Positions 1 through 8,640 of a DNA stretch of 64,000 nucleotides are shown here, piece after piece. The translations under genes were made by a program, and so were the position numbers. Under the pieces are notes generated by a model, which searched no databases, had not been told where the DNA came from, and was given only the letters and a program-made list of their open reading frames with translations. The stretch covers positions 1 to 64,000 of the forward strand of contig NZ_WOSY01000007.1 in NCBI RefSeq assembly GCF_011516755.1, written 5' to 3'. The DNA comes from Acetobacter conturbans. Lineage in GTDB: Bacteria > Pseudomonadota > Alphaproteobacteria > Acetobacterales > Acetobacteraceae. The first letter of the stretch is position 1, and each line of letters begins with the position of its first letter.

Positions 1-2664
1 GAGATCAACTTCCTCGGTATCGCTGGATGAACCGCCCGTAATGCTGACAGACCCGTTCAGACCAGCGCCGTTGCCCAGAATAACCTGATTGGCACCACCA
101 GCATTGATCGTAACGTCGCTGTTGCCGAGCCAGACCTGATTGCTGCCACCAGAAACGCCGGTGATCGTCCAGTCAGTCGTATTGCCGGCCCCATTGGACA
201 CCAGCAGTCCTGTGCCGCCCGTGTAATTGACCTGAGACGCGGAACCGAAAACCACGACCTGAGACGTACTGTCGGCAGCATTGACAGTCTGGGTTTTTCC
301 GTCTGCCGTCACCGTGGTGGAGCCGCTGCCGGTGTTTGCAATATTCAGCGTATTGGAACCACCGTCGGCGCCCATGATAAAGCTGTCGCCGCTTGTGCCT
401 GTTTCCGTTGCGTCAACGATTCCGTTGCCCGACATGGTGACAGTCGTGCCGTTGCTGCCTGCGTTGTCATTCTTCAACGTCAGTGTCGATGCACCGGCAT
501 TAATGAAAGTACCTGCCGCCGTGTTCGTCAGCGCCACACTGACATCCGCATTGTTGGATGTGGTGATTGTATTGCCGGACGTCAGGAAAGTCGCTGAACC
601 CGCCACGCTGACGGTGGACGACGCCGATACCGTGGTGGAACCATCCGAGGCGGTCAGGGAGAAAGTCGCGTTACCGCTTTCCGAATCCACCATGACGGAG
701 GGGTCAGTTGCCGTGATGGCGCCGCTCGCAAGCTCTGCCGTAAGCTCAGCAACAGTGCCGGTAACGGTCACTGTTTTGCCATCGGTGGACACCGTTGCAT
801 TCAACGCGCTGTCAGCCGCAACAGACAACGTGCCGGAACCGCTTGTTTCCTGTACGGTGAGCGTCACACTGGTGGCACTTGCATCCGACAGATTCACACC
901 CTGAAGCAATGCGGAAAGGGAGTCCGCCGTTGCCGGAGCACTGAACGACAGGCCTGGCTCCACGATCGTCGAAGCCGTCGCGGTGCTGGATGTGTAGCCA
1001 TTCGTGACCGAGGTCGAAAAAGAAACTGTTTCCGCCGTTTCAAGACCAGCGGTTGCCGTAAATGTGACGGCACGCAGAGCGGCCTGCACATCAGCGACAT
1101 CACCCTTCAGCGTGAGAGTGCCACTGCCACTTCCCGAAACCGTCAAATCCGATGCAGTGCCGGACGAGAGTGTCCCCGCAGCATCCGCGACCGTGACCGT
1201 CACTGTAACCGGCAGGTCGCCCGGACTGGTCACAACAGCAGATGCGAACGGAGTATTCGCGGCGTCACTTGGGTCGCTTGAAGCAGGCAGACCACTCAGG
1301 GCAGGAGCCGTCGTCGGAATAACGGTCAGATTCTCGGAAAAGGCTGTGGCCGTCACACCACTTGAAACATTGGACGCGTCCAGTGTCACGGTGGTGACCT
1401 GACCTTCCGCCGCAGAACCCTGAGCGATATCGAACACGGCGGTATCCAAAAAGGCCGTCGCGTCGGTAGCATTGTCAAATGTGGCCGTGACCGTTTGTGC
1501 AGTACCGTCTGTCGTATTCGACACCGAACCGACAAGGCCCGTGTTCGAAGCCGCAGAGAGATCCAGCGTGCCAGCCGCGGTATTGCTGTTCACAAGAGAG
1601 ACGCTGACCTCGCCCGTCGCATTGGTGAAGGTCACCCCATATGTGGACGATGGGAAAAGTGCGTAAGTGGCATTCGACTGGGTCAGGCCGTAGCTCCCCC
1701 CACTCGCGCTGCTGCTTCCAGTCGGAGACACAGCACTAACCGCCATGGAAAACGGCAACAGCGTACCGTATTCCATTAAAGTCTGGCCGATCGACTGCAC
1801 GACACTACTGCCGGTTTCCTGCAGCGTCAGGGTCGTCTGGATCTGGGCCTCGTCGGTTTTCAGGAGCGTCGAACCGCTATTGCCGACAAAGTAGATATCG
1901 TTCTGGAGAATGGTAGCGAGTTCAGCTTCCGTGCCCGTCACGGCGATCGTGGTGGTGCCATTGCCCGAAACCGTCGCATCCGATGGAAGGCTGATCGCTT
2001 CAAGTGTGCCACCCACCCCGGCTGTGACAGTGTCGATGGAAAGCGTCAGCGTCGCTGTCTGGGTAGTGGAAAGCCCCGACGTTCCGAGATTCGACGTCGT
2101 CAGGCGATACAGTCCACCAATGCTGGATGCGAGCCCTGCCGTGTCGGAAACCGAGAAAGATGGCTGGGTGGAAATGAATGCCTGCGCGGCATCGATGTTG
2201 CTATCGATGACAATGGAGGTCGTCGCGGACGCAGTGCCATAGCTGTTGCTGATGCTGACCGTGAAATCGTCCGTTTCCGGCACCTGCGCATAAACGCCGT
2301 AGCCCAGTTCCTGTTCAAAGTATTTCGTGAAATTAGACAGGGAACCGACATAGGTAATTGTATTGCCGTCGGACGAAACCGTCACATCACTCGCAATATT
2401 TGAATCATGCAAAATGCGGGTAGTGCTGAAAGTTCCGCTACCCGCCGTTTTGGTGATCGTTATGGTATCAACGGGATCATCACTCTGATCTGCCGCCTGC
2501 CAGTCGATACTGCCATCCGACAGGACAAGTCCTGCAAGCGGATAAAAGCTGATGGGCGCAAGCTGATACCCTCCTTCCTGCACGAGGACGGAAGGGGCCG
2601 TGCTTGTGGTTTTCCCAAGCTCGGAAGAAATATTGCTGTTGTCGCTCATGGATCCATATTCCAT
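1..2664 (-). CDS. Large Ser/Thr-rich repetitive surface or secreted protein, C-terminus outside window
   Basis: An open frame of exactly 888 codons runs leftward from ATG 2664 off the window edge. The start is preceded by GGAG five bases upstream; a second in-frame ATG lies at 2649 without a good ribosome site. The visible protein has no cysteine, is dominated by Ser, Thr, Ala, Gly and Val, and shows no signal peptide. Residues about 40-690 form degenerate modules of roughly 100-120 residues, each with a 'T(V/I)xVTGTxAEL' type strand (about 238-250, 513-527, 631-643) and a following 'SxxNGY/SNSYG' strand. From about 690 onward it changes to short beta-helix-like repeats rich in N/G ('SNQVWLG', 'ANQVILG'). 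Such architecture without an N-terminal signal is typical of type I-secreted adhesins or RTX-like proteins of acetic acid bacteria, but no secretion gene is visible and the C-terminus is missing, so function is inferred. Confidence 0.75.
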   Translation of the reverse strand, partial: MEYGSMSDNSNISSELGKTTSTAPSVLVQEGGYQLAPISFYPLAGLVLSDGSIDWQAADQSDDPVDTITITKTAGSGTFSTTRILHDSNIASDVTVSSDGNTITYVGSLSNFTKYFEQELGYGVYAQVPETDDFTVSISNSYGTASATTSIVIDSNIDAAQAFISTQPSFSVSDTAGLASSIGGLYRLTTSNLGTSGLSTTQTATLTLSIDTVTAGVGGTLEAISLPSDATVSGNGTTTIAVTGTEAELATILQNDIYFVGNSGSTLLKTDEAQIQTTLTLQETGSSVVQSIGQTLMEYGTLLPFSMAVSAVSPTGSSSASGGSYGLTQSNATYALFPSSTYGVTFTNATGEVSVSLVNSNTAAGTLDLSAASNTGLVGSVSNTTDGTAQTVTATFDNATDATAFLDTAVFDIAQGSAAEGQVTTVTLDASNVSSGVTATAFSENLTVIPTTAPALSGLPASSDPSDAANTPFASAVVTSPGDLPVTVTVTVADAAGTLSSGTASDLTVSGSGSGTLTLKGDVADVQAALRAVTFTATAGLETAETVSFSTSVTNGYTSSTATASTIVEPGLSFSAPATADSLSALLQGVNLSDASATSVTLTVQETSGSGTLSVAADSALNATVSTDGKTVTVTGTVAELTAELASGAITATDPSVMVDSESGNATFSLTASDGSTTVSASSTVSVAGSATFLTSGNTITTSNNADVSVALTNTAAGTFINAGASTLTLKNDNAGSNGTTVTMSGNGIVDATETGTSGDSFIMGADGGSNTLNIANTGSGSTTVTADGKTQTVNAADSTSQVVVFGSASQVNYTGGTGLLVSNGAGNTTDWTITGVSGGSNQVWLGNSDVTINAGGANQVILGNGAGLNGSVSITGGSSSDTEEVDL

Positions 2665-3137
2665 CAGCGCTCCGCACGACTGTTATCCGCCAGTTTTTCT
2701 ATCTGCGAACACATCCGCACGCGAACGCGGCATTCAGGAGCCGGACCATTGTCCAGCGGCATGGATGGAGACTAAGAAAAAGAAGTTAATAAAATCTGCA
2801 CAAACACTTGGCCAATTCCTAATTAGTGAATGTATTTTTAATAACTATATTCAAAAATAGAGACTTAAAAGTAATTTAAACACAATAACTGTATAAATTA
2901 TGAGATATATTATATTTTTTACCAAACAATCAGCGGGTTTCAGTTACATAAGCCCTTCTGACACCGATATATCTCCTCCCCATAAGGTGGGGATGATTTT
3001 CTTCTTTTTTATACAGAAATAGATTCTTAACTCCCTCCTCTGACGAGGGAATCAAAGACCACCACCTCGATTTAAAGTAAAAATTACAATTTTATTTCTA
3101 ATAACCGCAGAATTACAGAAACAAATCAATTTTACTT
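2665..3137. other. AT-rich intergenic stretch between hemH end and the large repeat protein
   Basis: This 473-bp gap has no convincing gene. From about 2775 to 3135 it is strikingly AT-rich compared with the GC-rich surroundings. It must hold the promoter of the large leftward gene and the terminator of hemH. Two small hairpins are visible at 2977-2993 and 3032-3050. I could not pick promoter boxes with confidence. Confidence 0.6.
2977..3010 (+). terminator. Hairpin followed by T-rich tract
   Basis: TCCCC (2977-2981) pairs with GGGGA (2989-2993) around a 7-nt loop and is followed on the + strand by a T-rich run (2997-3010). It looks like a weak intrinsic terminator for + strand transcription, yet no + strand gene lies just upstream. 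A second hairpin, TCCCTC (3032-3037) with GAGGGA (3045-3050), could serve hemH on the minus strand but lacks a T-tract there. Confidence 0.35.
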
Positions 3138-4169
3138 CTAAACCCAACCCTGAAGTTGCGACCGCGCAAGATACTCGAGTAAATCGATAGCCTGAGAACA
3201 GGCATTCAGGCACGGAATAAGGGTCAGTTCTTCCCCGCCAGCCGCCATGAATTCATGCCGCACTTCATTCCCAAGTTCATCAAGCGTTTCGAGGCAGTCC
3301 ACCATGAAACCGGGCGTCATGATGGCGACTCGACGAATCCCCTGTGCCGGAAGTGCTGCCACAAACGGTGCGGTGTAAGGCTCAAGCCATTTTGCGGGTC
3401 CGAAACGCGACTGGAAGGTCAGCGGCATCTCTTCACTGGTTTTACCCAGTCGCTCCCGGAGCGCCACGACGGTGCGTTCACAGTCCGCCTGATAAGAATC
3501 GCCCTTGCGAACATAGTCTTTCGGCAGGCCATGGAAGGATGTCACCACCACCTGAGGCTGCTCGGGAAGCCCCGCAAGCGCTTCTTCCAGCGTCGAGGCA
3601 AGCGCATCGATATAGACCGGATCATCGGGAAAGGGTGCAAGCGTACGAATGGCAGGCTGCCGTCGGATCTTCATTAAAAAACGGAAGAGCTGATCGTTGG
3701 CCGTCGCGGTCGTGGTCGCGCTGTACTGGGGATAAAGCGCCATGGCCACAATGCGGTCGCAGCCACTCTGCATCAGTTCGGTCGCGGCATCCGCGATGGA
3801 AGGTGTACCGTAGCGCATCCCCCATGCAACGCTCACATTCTCGGAACGGAACCGCTCCGCCAGCAACTCCGCCTGCGCCCGCGAAAAAGTCCTTAGGGGA
3901 CTCTCATCGCGCTCCCTGTTCCAGATACGACCGTACGCCTTGCCGCTCTTCCCCGGCCTGACGGTCAGCACCACGCCCTGCAGGATGGGCTGCCAGATCG
4001 CGGGATTGGCTTCAATCACGCGCTGATCGGAAAGAAACTCCGACAGATACCGCCGTACAGCCGCATAGTTCGTATCATCGGGCGTGCCGAGATTGATGAG
4101 CAGAATGCCGACCCGACTGCCCGGGGCAGGCGCATCAGGATGTTCGGAAGAAATGTGAAGGAATTCCAT
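3138..4169 (-). CDS. hemH: Ferrochelatase
   Basis: The 343-residue protein inserts Fe2+ into protoporphyrin IX, the last step of protoheme synthesis. It carries the family landmarks in order: LLINLGTP (about 23-30), LYPQYSATT (about 145-153), SFHGLP with the catalytic His at 213, GDSYQ, FQSRFGPAKWLEPYT (about 252-266) and the C-terminal CLETLDEL with the conserved Glu at 294. Length is normal for bacterial class I ferrochelatases. It is the last gene of a leftward set mutY-unknown-hemH, with 56 bp to the gene before it, so cotranscription is likely. The ATG has AGGA only three bases upstream. Confidence 0.96.
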   Translation of the reverse strand: MEFLHISSEHPDAPAPGSRVGILLINLGTPDDTNYAAVRRYLSEFLSDQRVIEANPAIWQPILQGVVLTVRPGKSGKAYGRIWNRERDESPLRTFSRAQAELLAERFRSENVSVAWGMRYGTPSIADAATELMQSGCDRIVAMALYPQYSATTTATANDQLFRFLMKIRRQPAIRTLAPFPDDPVYIDALASTLEEALAGLPEQPQVVVTSFHGLPKDYVRKGDSYQADCERTVVALRERLGKTSEEMPLTFQSRFGPAKWLEPYTAPFVAALPAQGIRRVAIMTPGFMVDCLETLDELGNEVRHEFMAAGGEELTLIPCLNACSQAIDLLEYLARSQLQGWV

Positions 4170-4225
4170 GCGTCCTGCTTATCGTAATCCCGTCGCAGAG
4201 AGAAACCGCCGGAGCGGCCCTCACC

Positions 4226-4870
4226 TCACGACCGGGGTGGCATGTAACGTGCTGCGGTGATCGTCTCCTCCGGCTCCGATGCCGTCGCCGGCAGGACAAG
4301 AGTCGTGCTTTCACCGGGAGGAATCGTCCCCATGCGCGTCAGGATGCTGCCGATCACTTCCAGCGAGTATGCCCGCTCACCGATGAGCACGCGCAAACCG
4401 CTCGTCGGCCGCGGCGCCTCCATCGGATGACCATCCTGATCCTTGAGCACCAGCCCGCTGTCGGGGAAAATATTTTTCGCCGTCCGCATGGGAATGGGCG
4501 TCAAGAGAATGCTTTCTCCTTCTTCCCTCTCGCCGAGCGTCACGCTGCCATCCTCGTGACTGGCGATAAACCCTCCACGCGCTTCAACGAACGGGCCGTC
4601 CGAATCAGTGATGCGGAGAGAAAGTGCCACACCCTGCTGAATGACCGGCTCGATCATGGGGAGCGGCATAGGGCGCGTCTCACGCTTGATGAGCATGAAG
4701 GGTTGCTGCGTCCGTCCGGGATCAACGTCGAAGATCAGACCGGGGAAACCGTTGGGGCAATCTTCAGGGGCACGGGCAACGAGGCGATCTTCATCAGGGT
4801 CGTTGTCAAGGAACCGGCCATAACTGTCATACAGCCAGATTTCCTCAGGACGCGTCCGTGTCTCCGACAC
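4226..4870 (-). CDS. Conserved-type hypothetical protein between mutY and hemH
   Basis: I do not recognise this 214-residue protein. It is soluble-looking, acidic and Pro-rich, without signal peptide or membrane segment. A recurring character is short beta-prone stretches such as EIWLYDSYGRFLDNDPDEDRL near the N-terminus and SLEVIGSILTRMGTIPPGES near residue 170. The GTG start is supported by GGGAG seven bases upstream; the preceding mutY stop is 31 bp away and hemH follows after 56 bp, so it probably belongs to that transcription unit. Nothing visible ties it to DNA repair or heme synthesis. Confidence 0.75.
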   Translation of the reverse strand: MSETRTRPEEIWLYDSYGRFLDNDPDEDRLVARAPEDCPNGFPGLIFDVDPGRTQQPFMLIKRETRPMPLPMIEPVIQQGVALSLRITDSDGPFVEARGGFIASHEDGSVTLGEREEGESILLTPIPMRTAKNIFPDSGLVLKDQDGHPMEAPRPTSGLRVLIGERAYSLEVIGSILTRMGTIPPGESTTLVLPATASEPEETITAARYMPPRS

Positions 4871-4901
4871 ATTTCATCTCCCTTGCTGCGTGACCCCACC
4901 G

Positions 4902-6002
4902 TCAGCCGGGAGTGTCACCAAAAAATCCCGCTACCCCCGTCTCGACGCATTTCCGCATCAGAGAAGAGAGCGCAAGCCTTCCGACATCATCGAGCTCAGC
5001 CGGAAACCCTTCTTCCTCGCGCGGATTGGGCAGGGTGTCCACCATCGCCGCATAGAGATCGACGAACAGGGTGAAATGCGTGAAGACGTGCTTCACCAGA
5101 CCCACCGGTCGCCAGTCGAGCGCCCGAAGCGTCTTCGCCTGCCGATCGGCGAACGGGGCCTCCTCCCCGATTTCTCCCACAGCCCAGCGATTTGACCGCC
5201 ATTCCGGACCCGGCAGTTCGAGGGTGCCGCCGAGAAGACCATGTGGAGGACGCCGTCGGAGGAGCACCCTGCCGCTCCTGTCGAGCAGCAGGAAATGCAC
5301 TCCATACCGGACCGGCCGTACGACCTTGGGGGCCTTACGAGGGAACTCCGTCTGCCTCCCCAAACGCCGGGCTTCGCAGGGGGCCTGCCAAGGGCAGAGA
5401 ACGCAGGCGGGAGAACGGGGAACGCAGACTGTTGCGCCGAGATCGAAAAGCGCCTGCGCGAAATCGGATGGCCGTTTCCGCGAGGCTTTGCCCACATTCA
5501 GTAATGCAGCCTTTTGGGCCAGTTGCTTGCGTGCGCCCGGCAGAGGGTCTTCAACCGCGAACAGCCGGGCGGTGATCCGCTCGACATTGCCGTCCACCGG
5601 CACGACCGGCACTCCGAACGCGATGGCGGCGATCGCCGCTGCGGTATAGGCACCGATACCGGGCAGCGTCAGAAGGCCGGTCACGTCCAATGGAAAGCCG
5701 CCGAGACGAACAAGGTCCTGCGCGCAACGATGCAGGTTGCGGGCGCGGGAATAATAGCCCAGCCCGGCCCATGCCTGCAGCACGTCGTCGAGGGGTGCCC
5801 GTGCAAGGGTCGCGACATCGGGAAAGCGTTTGAGGAAATTGTGGTAATAGGGGATGACCGCCGTAACCGTCGTCTGTTGCAGCATGATCTCGCTGATCCA
5901 CACATGATAAGGATCGGCGACTTCGCCATGAGGCGCGCGCCATGGCAGAGTCCGGCGGTTATGGTCGTACCATGCGAGAAGATCTGAGTCTGACAGAGTC
6001 AC
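4902..6002 (-). CDS. mutY: A/G-specific adenine DNA glycosylase
   Basis: MutY removes adenine mispaired with 8-oxoguanine. The sequence has the EIMLQQTTV segment of the glycosylase core, the helix-hairpin-helix LPGIGAYTAAAI followed by VPVDGNVERI with the catalytic Asp, and a [4Fe-4S] motif C-X6-C-X2-C-X5-C (CVPRSPACVLCPWQAPC). A NUDIX-like C-terminal domain that reads 8-oxoG follows (RVLLRRRPPHGLLGG). The open frame extends far upstream to 6560 but that part is antisense to the dciA-like gene and does not resemble MutY. I therefore place the start at GTG 6002 (366 residues), just before the SDSDLLAWYD segment that begins the conserved domain; no strong ribosome site is present. Confidence 0.93.
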   Translation of the reverse strand: MTLSDSDLLAWYDHNRRTLPWRAPHGEVADPYHVWISEIMLQQTTVTAVIPYYHNFLKRFPDVATLARAPLDDVLQAWAGLGYYSRARNLHRCAQDLVRLGGFPLDVTGLLTLPGIGAYTAAAIAAIAFGVPVVPVDGNVERITARLFAVEDPLPGARKQLAQKAALLNVGKASRKRPSDFAQALFDLGATVCVPRSPACVLCPWQAPCEARRLGRQTEFPRKAPKVVRPVRYGVHFLLLDRSGRVLLRRRPPHGLLGGTLELPGPEWRSNRWAVGEIGEEAPFADRQAKTLRALDWRPVGLVKHVFTHFTLFVDLYAAMVDTLPNPREEEGFPAELDDVGRLALSSLMRKCVETGVAGFFGDTPG

Positions 6003-6012
6003 GGAAGCGCTT

Positions 6013-6519
6013 ATGAAACCCGCACGCCCGACAGGCAAGAGCAAGGCAGGCGAAGCTCCTCCCCCTCCGAAACGCGCCTTCAAACCGCGCGACCTCGGCG
6101 TGCTGATCCCCGGGATCACGCGGGAAGCTTTCAGGAAACGGTCACCGGCCCATGTCACCCTGTTCATCGACTGGATGCAGATTGTCGGACAGGCTCTCGC
6201 CGACCGGACCGAGCCCCGGAAGCTCTCCGCCGGCACCCTGACCATCGCCTGCCGGGGTCCCGTGGCGATGGAAATCCAGCACATGCAGACAGCGCTGGTC
6301 GATCGTATCAACACATGGTGCGGGCACAGGATCGTCGACCGACTGAAGCTGGTGCAGGATTTCCAGCCAACCAGCCCGCATCTGGCGACGGGGGCAAAAA
6401 AACAGCCACGGGTCAGCGTGCCCCCGGTGGTGGTCGCGGATCTGCCTGAGGGCCCCCTACGGGAGGCGCTGGAGGCGCTGGGCACACGACTGGCCGAACG
6501 TAAGGCGGCACAGAAATAG
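6013..6519 (+). CDS. DUF721/DciA-family protein
   Basis: The 168-residue protein has a DUF721 (DciA-like) core at about residues 35-110, including the W at about 54 in FIDWMQIVGQALADRTEP and LTIACRGPVAMEIQH. DciA is the ancestral bacterial loader of the replicative helicase DnaB; alphaproteobacterial DUF721 proteins are commonly found next to mutY, as here. A basic, Pro/Lys-rich N-terminus precedes the domain. The ATG has GGAAG five bases upstream. It is divergent from mutY with only 10 bp between the two start codons, so each promoter must lie inside the other gene. Confidence 0.8.
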   Translation: MKPARPTGKSKAGEAPPPPKRAFKPRDLGVLIPGITREAFRKRSPAHVTLFIDWMQIVGQALADRTEPRKLSAGTLTIACRGPVAMEIQHMQTALVDRINTWCGHRIVDRLKLVQDFQPTSPHLATGAKKQPRVSVPPVVVADLPEGPLREALEALGTRLAERKAAQK

Positions 6520-6688
6520 CCCCTCAGGTTTCCCGCAAGGGAGACCCTTTGCCAGAGCATGGCAGAATCGCATGCCCGACCCCAATTTGTTTACCTATTG
6601 GCTACGGAGACATGAGAAAGACGCGCCCGGCTCCGGGCACTCTGCTTCCGGAGATGTCAAATCGCCATCTGACCGTCCGGAGACACAC

Positions 6689-6877
6689 ATGAAACACGCC
6701 ACGCACAATCGGGATGCCGATCTGCAGGCCGAGCACGATTTTCTGCTTCGCTGGCGACGTACATCATCGCGAGACACCGCCGGGATGCTGCGGGCCAGTC
6801 TACTGCGTCGCACCAACCCCGATCTCGTGAAGAAAGTGGAGATGGAGAAAGAGCCGGTCCTCACCTCCGTCGACTGA
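6689..6877 (+). CDS. Small hypothetical protein
   Basis: A 62-residue basic, helical protein starting at ATG 6689, chosen because GGAG stands six bases upstream. The frame is open from 6572, but the upstream part looks non-coding. The central segment DADLQAEHDFLLRWRRTSSRDTAGM is charged and probably helical. I do not recognise a family. It lies between the dciA-like gene and a convergent aldehyde dehydrogenase. Confidence 0.5.
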   Translation: MKHATHNRDADLQAEHDFLLRWRRTSSRDTAGMLRASLLRRTNPDLVKKVEMEKEPVLTSVD

Positions 6878-6940
6878 CCTCCTGCTTCCACAAAGGCTCC
6901 GCCCGCGCTGTCGCGGGTCGGAGCCATCCGCTGGGTTGCT

Positions 6941-8311
6941 TTATGGAACGCAAACCAGCTTGCGGTTGATGAACTCCTCGATGCCGAACTCGGACAACTC
7001 ACGACCGTAACCGGAGTTCTTGATCCCGCCGAAAGGCAGTTCCGGACCGCCGCCGCCCATGGCGTTGATGAACACCATACCGGTTTCGATGCGTTCCGCG
7101 ACACGCCAGCCGCGCTCGATATCCTTCGTATAAACCGAACCGCCAAGGCCGAATGGCGAGTCATTGGCCAGCGCGATGGCCTCTTCCTCGTCACGAACAC
7201 GGTAGATCGAAGCGACCGGACCAAAGATCTCCTTGTAGAAGATCGGGTTATCCTTCGTGATATTGGTCAGTATCCCGGCCCGCATGAAGAAGCCGTCATG
7301 GTTGAGACGCTCGGCACCCGTAAGCAGGGTTGCCCCGCCTTTCACGGCAATATCAACCTGTTCGAGCGTAAGGTTCAGGGCGCTCTCGCTGCTCATCGGG
7401 CCATGCGTGTTGTCCGGGTCGAGCGGATCGCCATAACGGAACTCGCTGATCGCGGCCTGCAGGCGACCGGTAAATTCGTCGGCGAGACTCTCGTGGACGA
7501 TCATCCGCTTGGCGGCAGTGCAAACCTGCCCGTTATTTTCGAAGCGCCCGTCAATGGCGCTGCGGATCACGAGATCAAGGTCGGCATCCTCCAGCACGAT
7601 GAAGGCATCGGTCCCGCCCAGTTCCATGGTGCTCTTCTTCAGAGCCTTGCCCGCCTGCGCGGCCACCGCGCTGCCCGCCCGCTCACTGCCGGTCAGCGCA
7701 ACACCACAGATTTCCGGTCGTGAGATGAGCTGTTCGGACTGATCGTTGCTGATGAAGAGATTGGTATAAGCCCCCTCGGGCGCACCGGCGTCGATGAACA
7801 GTTGCTCGAAGGCCAGCGCACACTGCGGAACGCTCGGCGCATGCTTTACCATGACGGTATTGCCTGCCATGAGATTGGGAGCCGCGACACGGGCGAGCTG
7901 ATAGTAAGGGTAATTCCAGGGCTCAACGCAGTAGATGACACCGAGTGACTGGCTGATGACCTGCGCCTTGTGGCAGGAGGTCTGAATGTTGCGTGGTGCG
8001 AGGATGCGCTCGGCGTTGTCGGCATAATAATCGAGAATAGCGGCGGAAAACTCGATCTCGCCGACGGATTCCCGGATCGATTTACCCATTTCAAGCCCGA
8101 TGAGGCGTGCGTGCTTTTCCTTGTCCCGGCGAAGACTCTCGGCGGCAGTCTTGAGGATTTTCTTCCGGTCATCGAAGGAACGGTGACGCCAGTCATCGCG
8201 CCAGAGAGCATGCGCCTTTTCCAGTCTGGCACTCATCTCAGCATCGGTGTGCTCGTCAAAAGTCTTTTCAACCTTGCCTGTCGTCGGATTGAGCGTCTTG
8301 TAAGCTGACAC
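6941..8311 (-). CDS. NAD(P)-dependent succinate-semialdehyde-type aldehyde dehydrogenase
   Basis: A 456-residue ALDH superfamily enzyme that oxidises an aldehyde to the acid. Visible landmarks are the cofactor-binding PWNYPYYQLAR and KHAPSVP, TGSERAGSAV, the catalytic Glu in LELGGTDAFI (seen as MELGGTDAF), the catalytic Cys in NGQVCTAAKR and EIFGPVAS. It resembles the E. coli Sad/YneI branch (succinate semialdehyde dehydrogenase, about 462 residues) from end to end, so succinate or another short semialdehyde is the likely substrate. The GTG at 8311 is preceded by GAGGAG eight bases upstream; the open frame continues further upstream to 8389 but lacks such a site. Confidence 0.88.
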   Translation of the reverse strand: MSAYKTLNPTTGKVEKTFDEHTDAEMSARLEKAHALWRDDWRHRSFDDRKKILKTAAESLRRDKEKHARLIGLEMGKSIRESVGEIEFSAAILDYYADNAERILAPRNIQTSCHKAQVISQSLGVIYCVEPWNYPYYQLARVAAPNLMAGNTVMVKHAPSVPQCALAFEQLFIDAGAPEGAYTNLFISNDQSEQLISRPEICGVALTGSERAGSAVAAQAGKALKKSTMELGGTDAFIVLEDADLDLVIRSAIDGRFENNGQVCTAAKRMIVHESLADEFTGRLQAAISEFRYGDPLDPDNTHGPMSSESALNLTLEQVDIAVKGGATLLTGAERLNHDGFFMRAGILTNITKDNPIFYKEIFGPVASIYRVRDEEEAIALANDSPFGLGGSVYTKDIERGWRVAERIETGMVFINAMGGGGPELPFGGIKNSGYGRELSEFGIEEFINRKLVCVP

Positions 8312-8640
8312 GATGATCTCTCCTCTCTGATATTGCGGGCTGAAAGCCGTCATCTGCATCGGAAGCAGGGATGTTGGCTCATACTCCAATGAATTCGCGC
8401 AAACAGGAAGAGGTCAGGAGCATCTTGCGCCTCTCCCCGCATGCAGCCCCAACGCGCCACTAAACGCCAGCGTTCACGTAGCGCGGCCGATCGTTGCCGA
8501 AATATGATGAACACGCTCATTTCTGTCGCGGGTAAGAAATTCTTAATTTGGACCGTCTAACGAAAGACAGAAGCTTTTCGCTCGAGGAGCCGATTGCCCT
8601 GCCGCTGAGCCGACAGGGTTCTGTGTGGGGCTGTTCTGCC
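8312..8640. other. Divergent intergenic region with a short palindrome
   Basis: This 329-bp gap separates the leftward aldehyde dehydrogenase from the rightward GT25 gene. It should carry both promoters. The one clear structure is a perfect 13-bp palindrome TAAGAAATTCTTA at 8533-8545. The frame of the GT25 gene is open back to a TTG at 8548, but no ribosome site supports that start. Confidence 0.4.

Noticed and set aside
281-2242. Several plus-strand frames rich in Val/Ser
   Set aside because: They are the antisense shadow of the repetitive minus-strand gene; their composition mirrors its Ser/Thr codons and none has a ribosome site or family match.
6003-6560. Upstream extension of the mutY frame
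   Set aside because: The extra 186 codons are antisense to the dciA-like gene and encode Arg/Ser-rich sequence unlike MutY N-termini.
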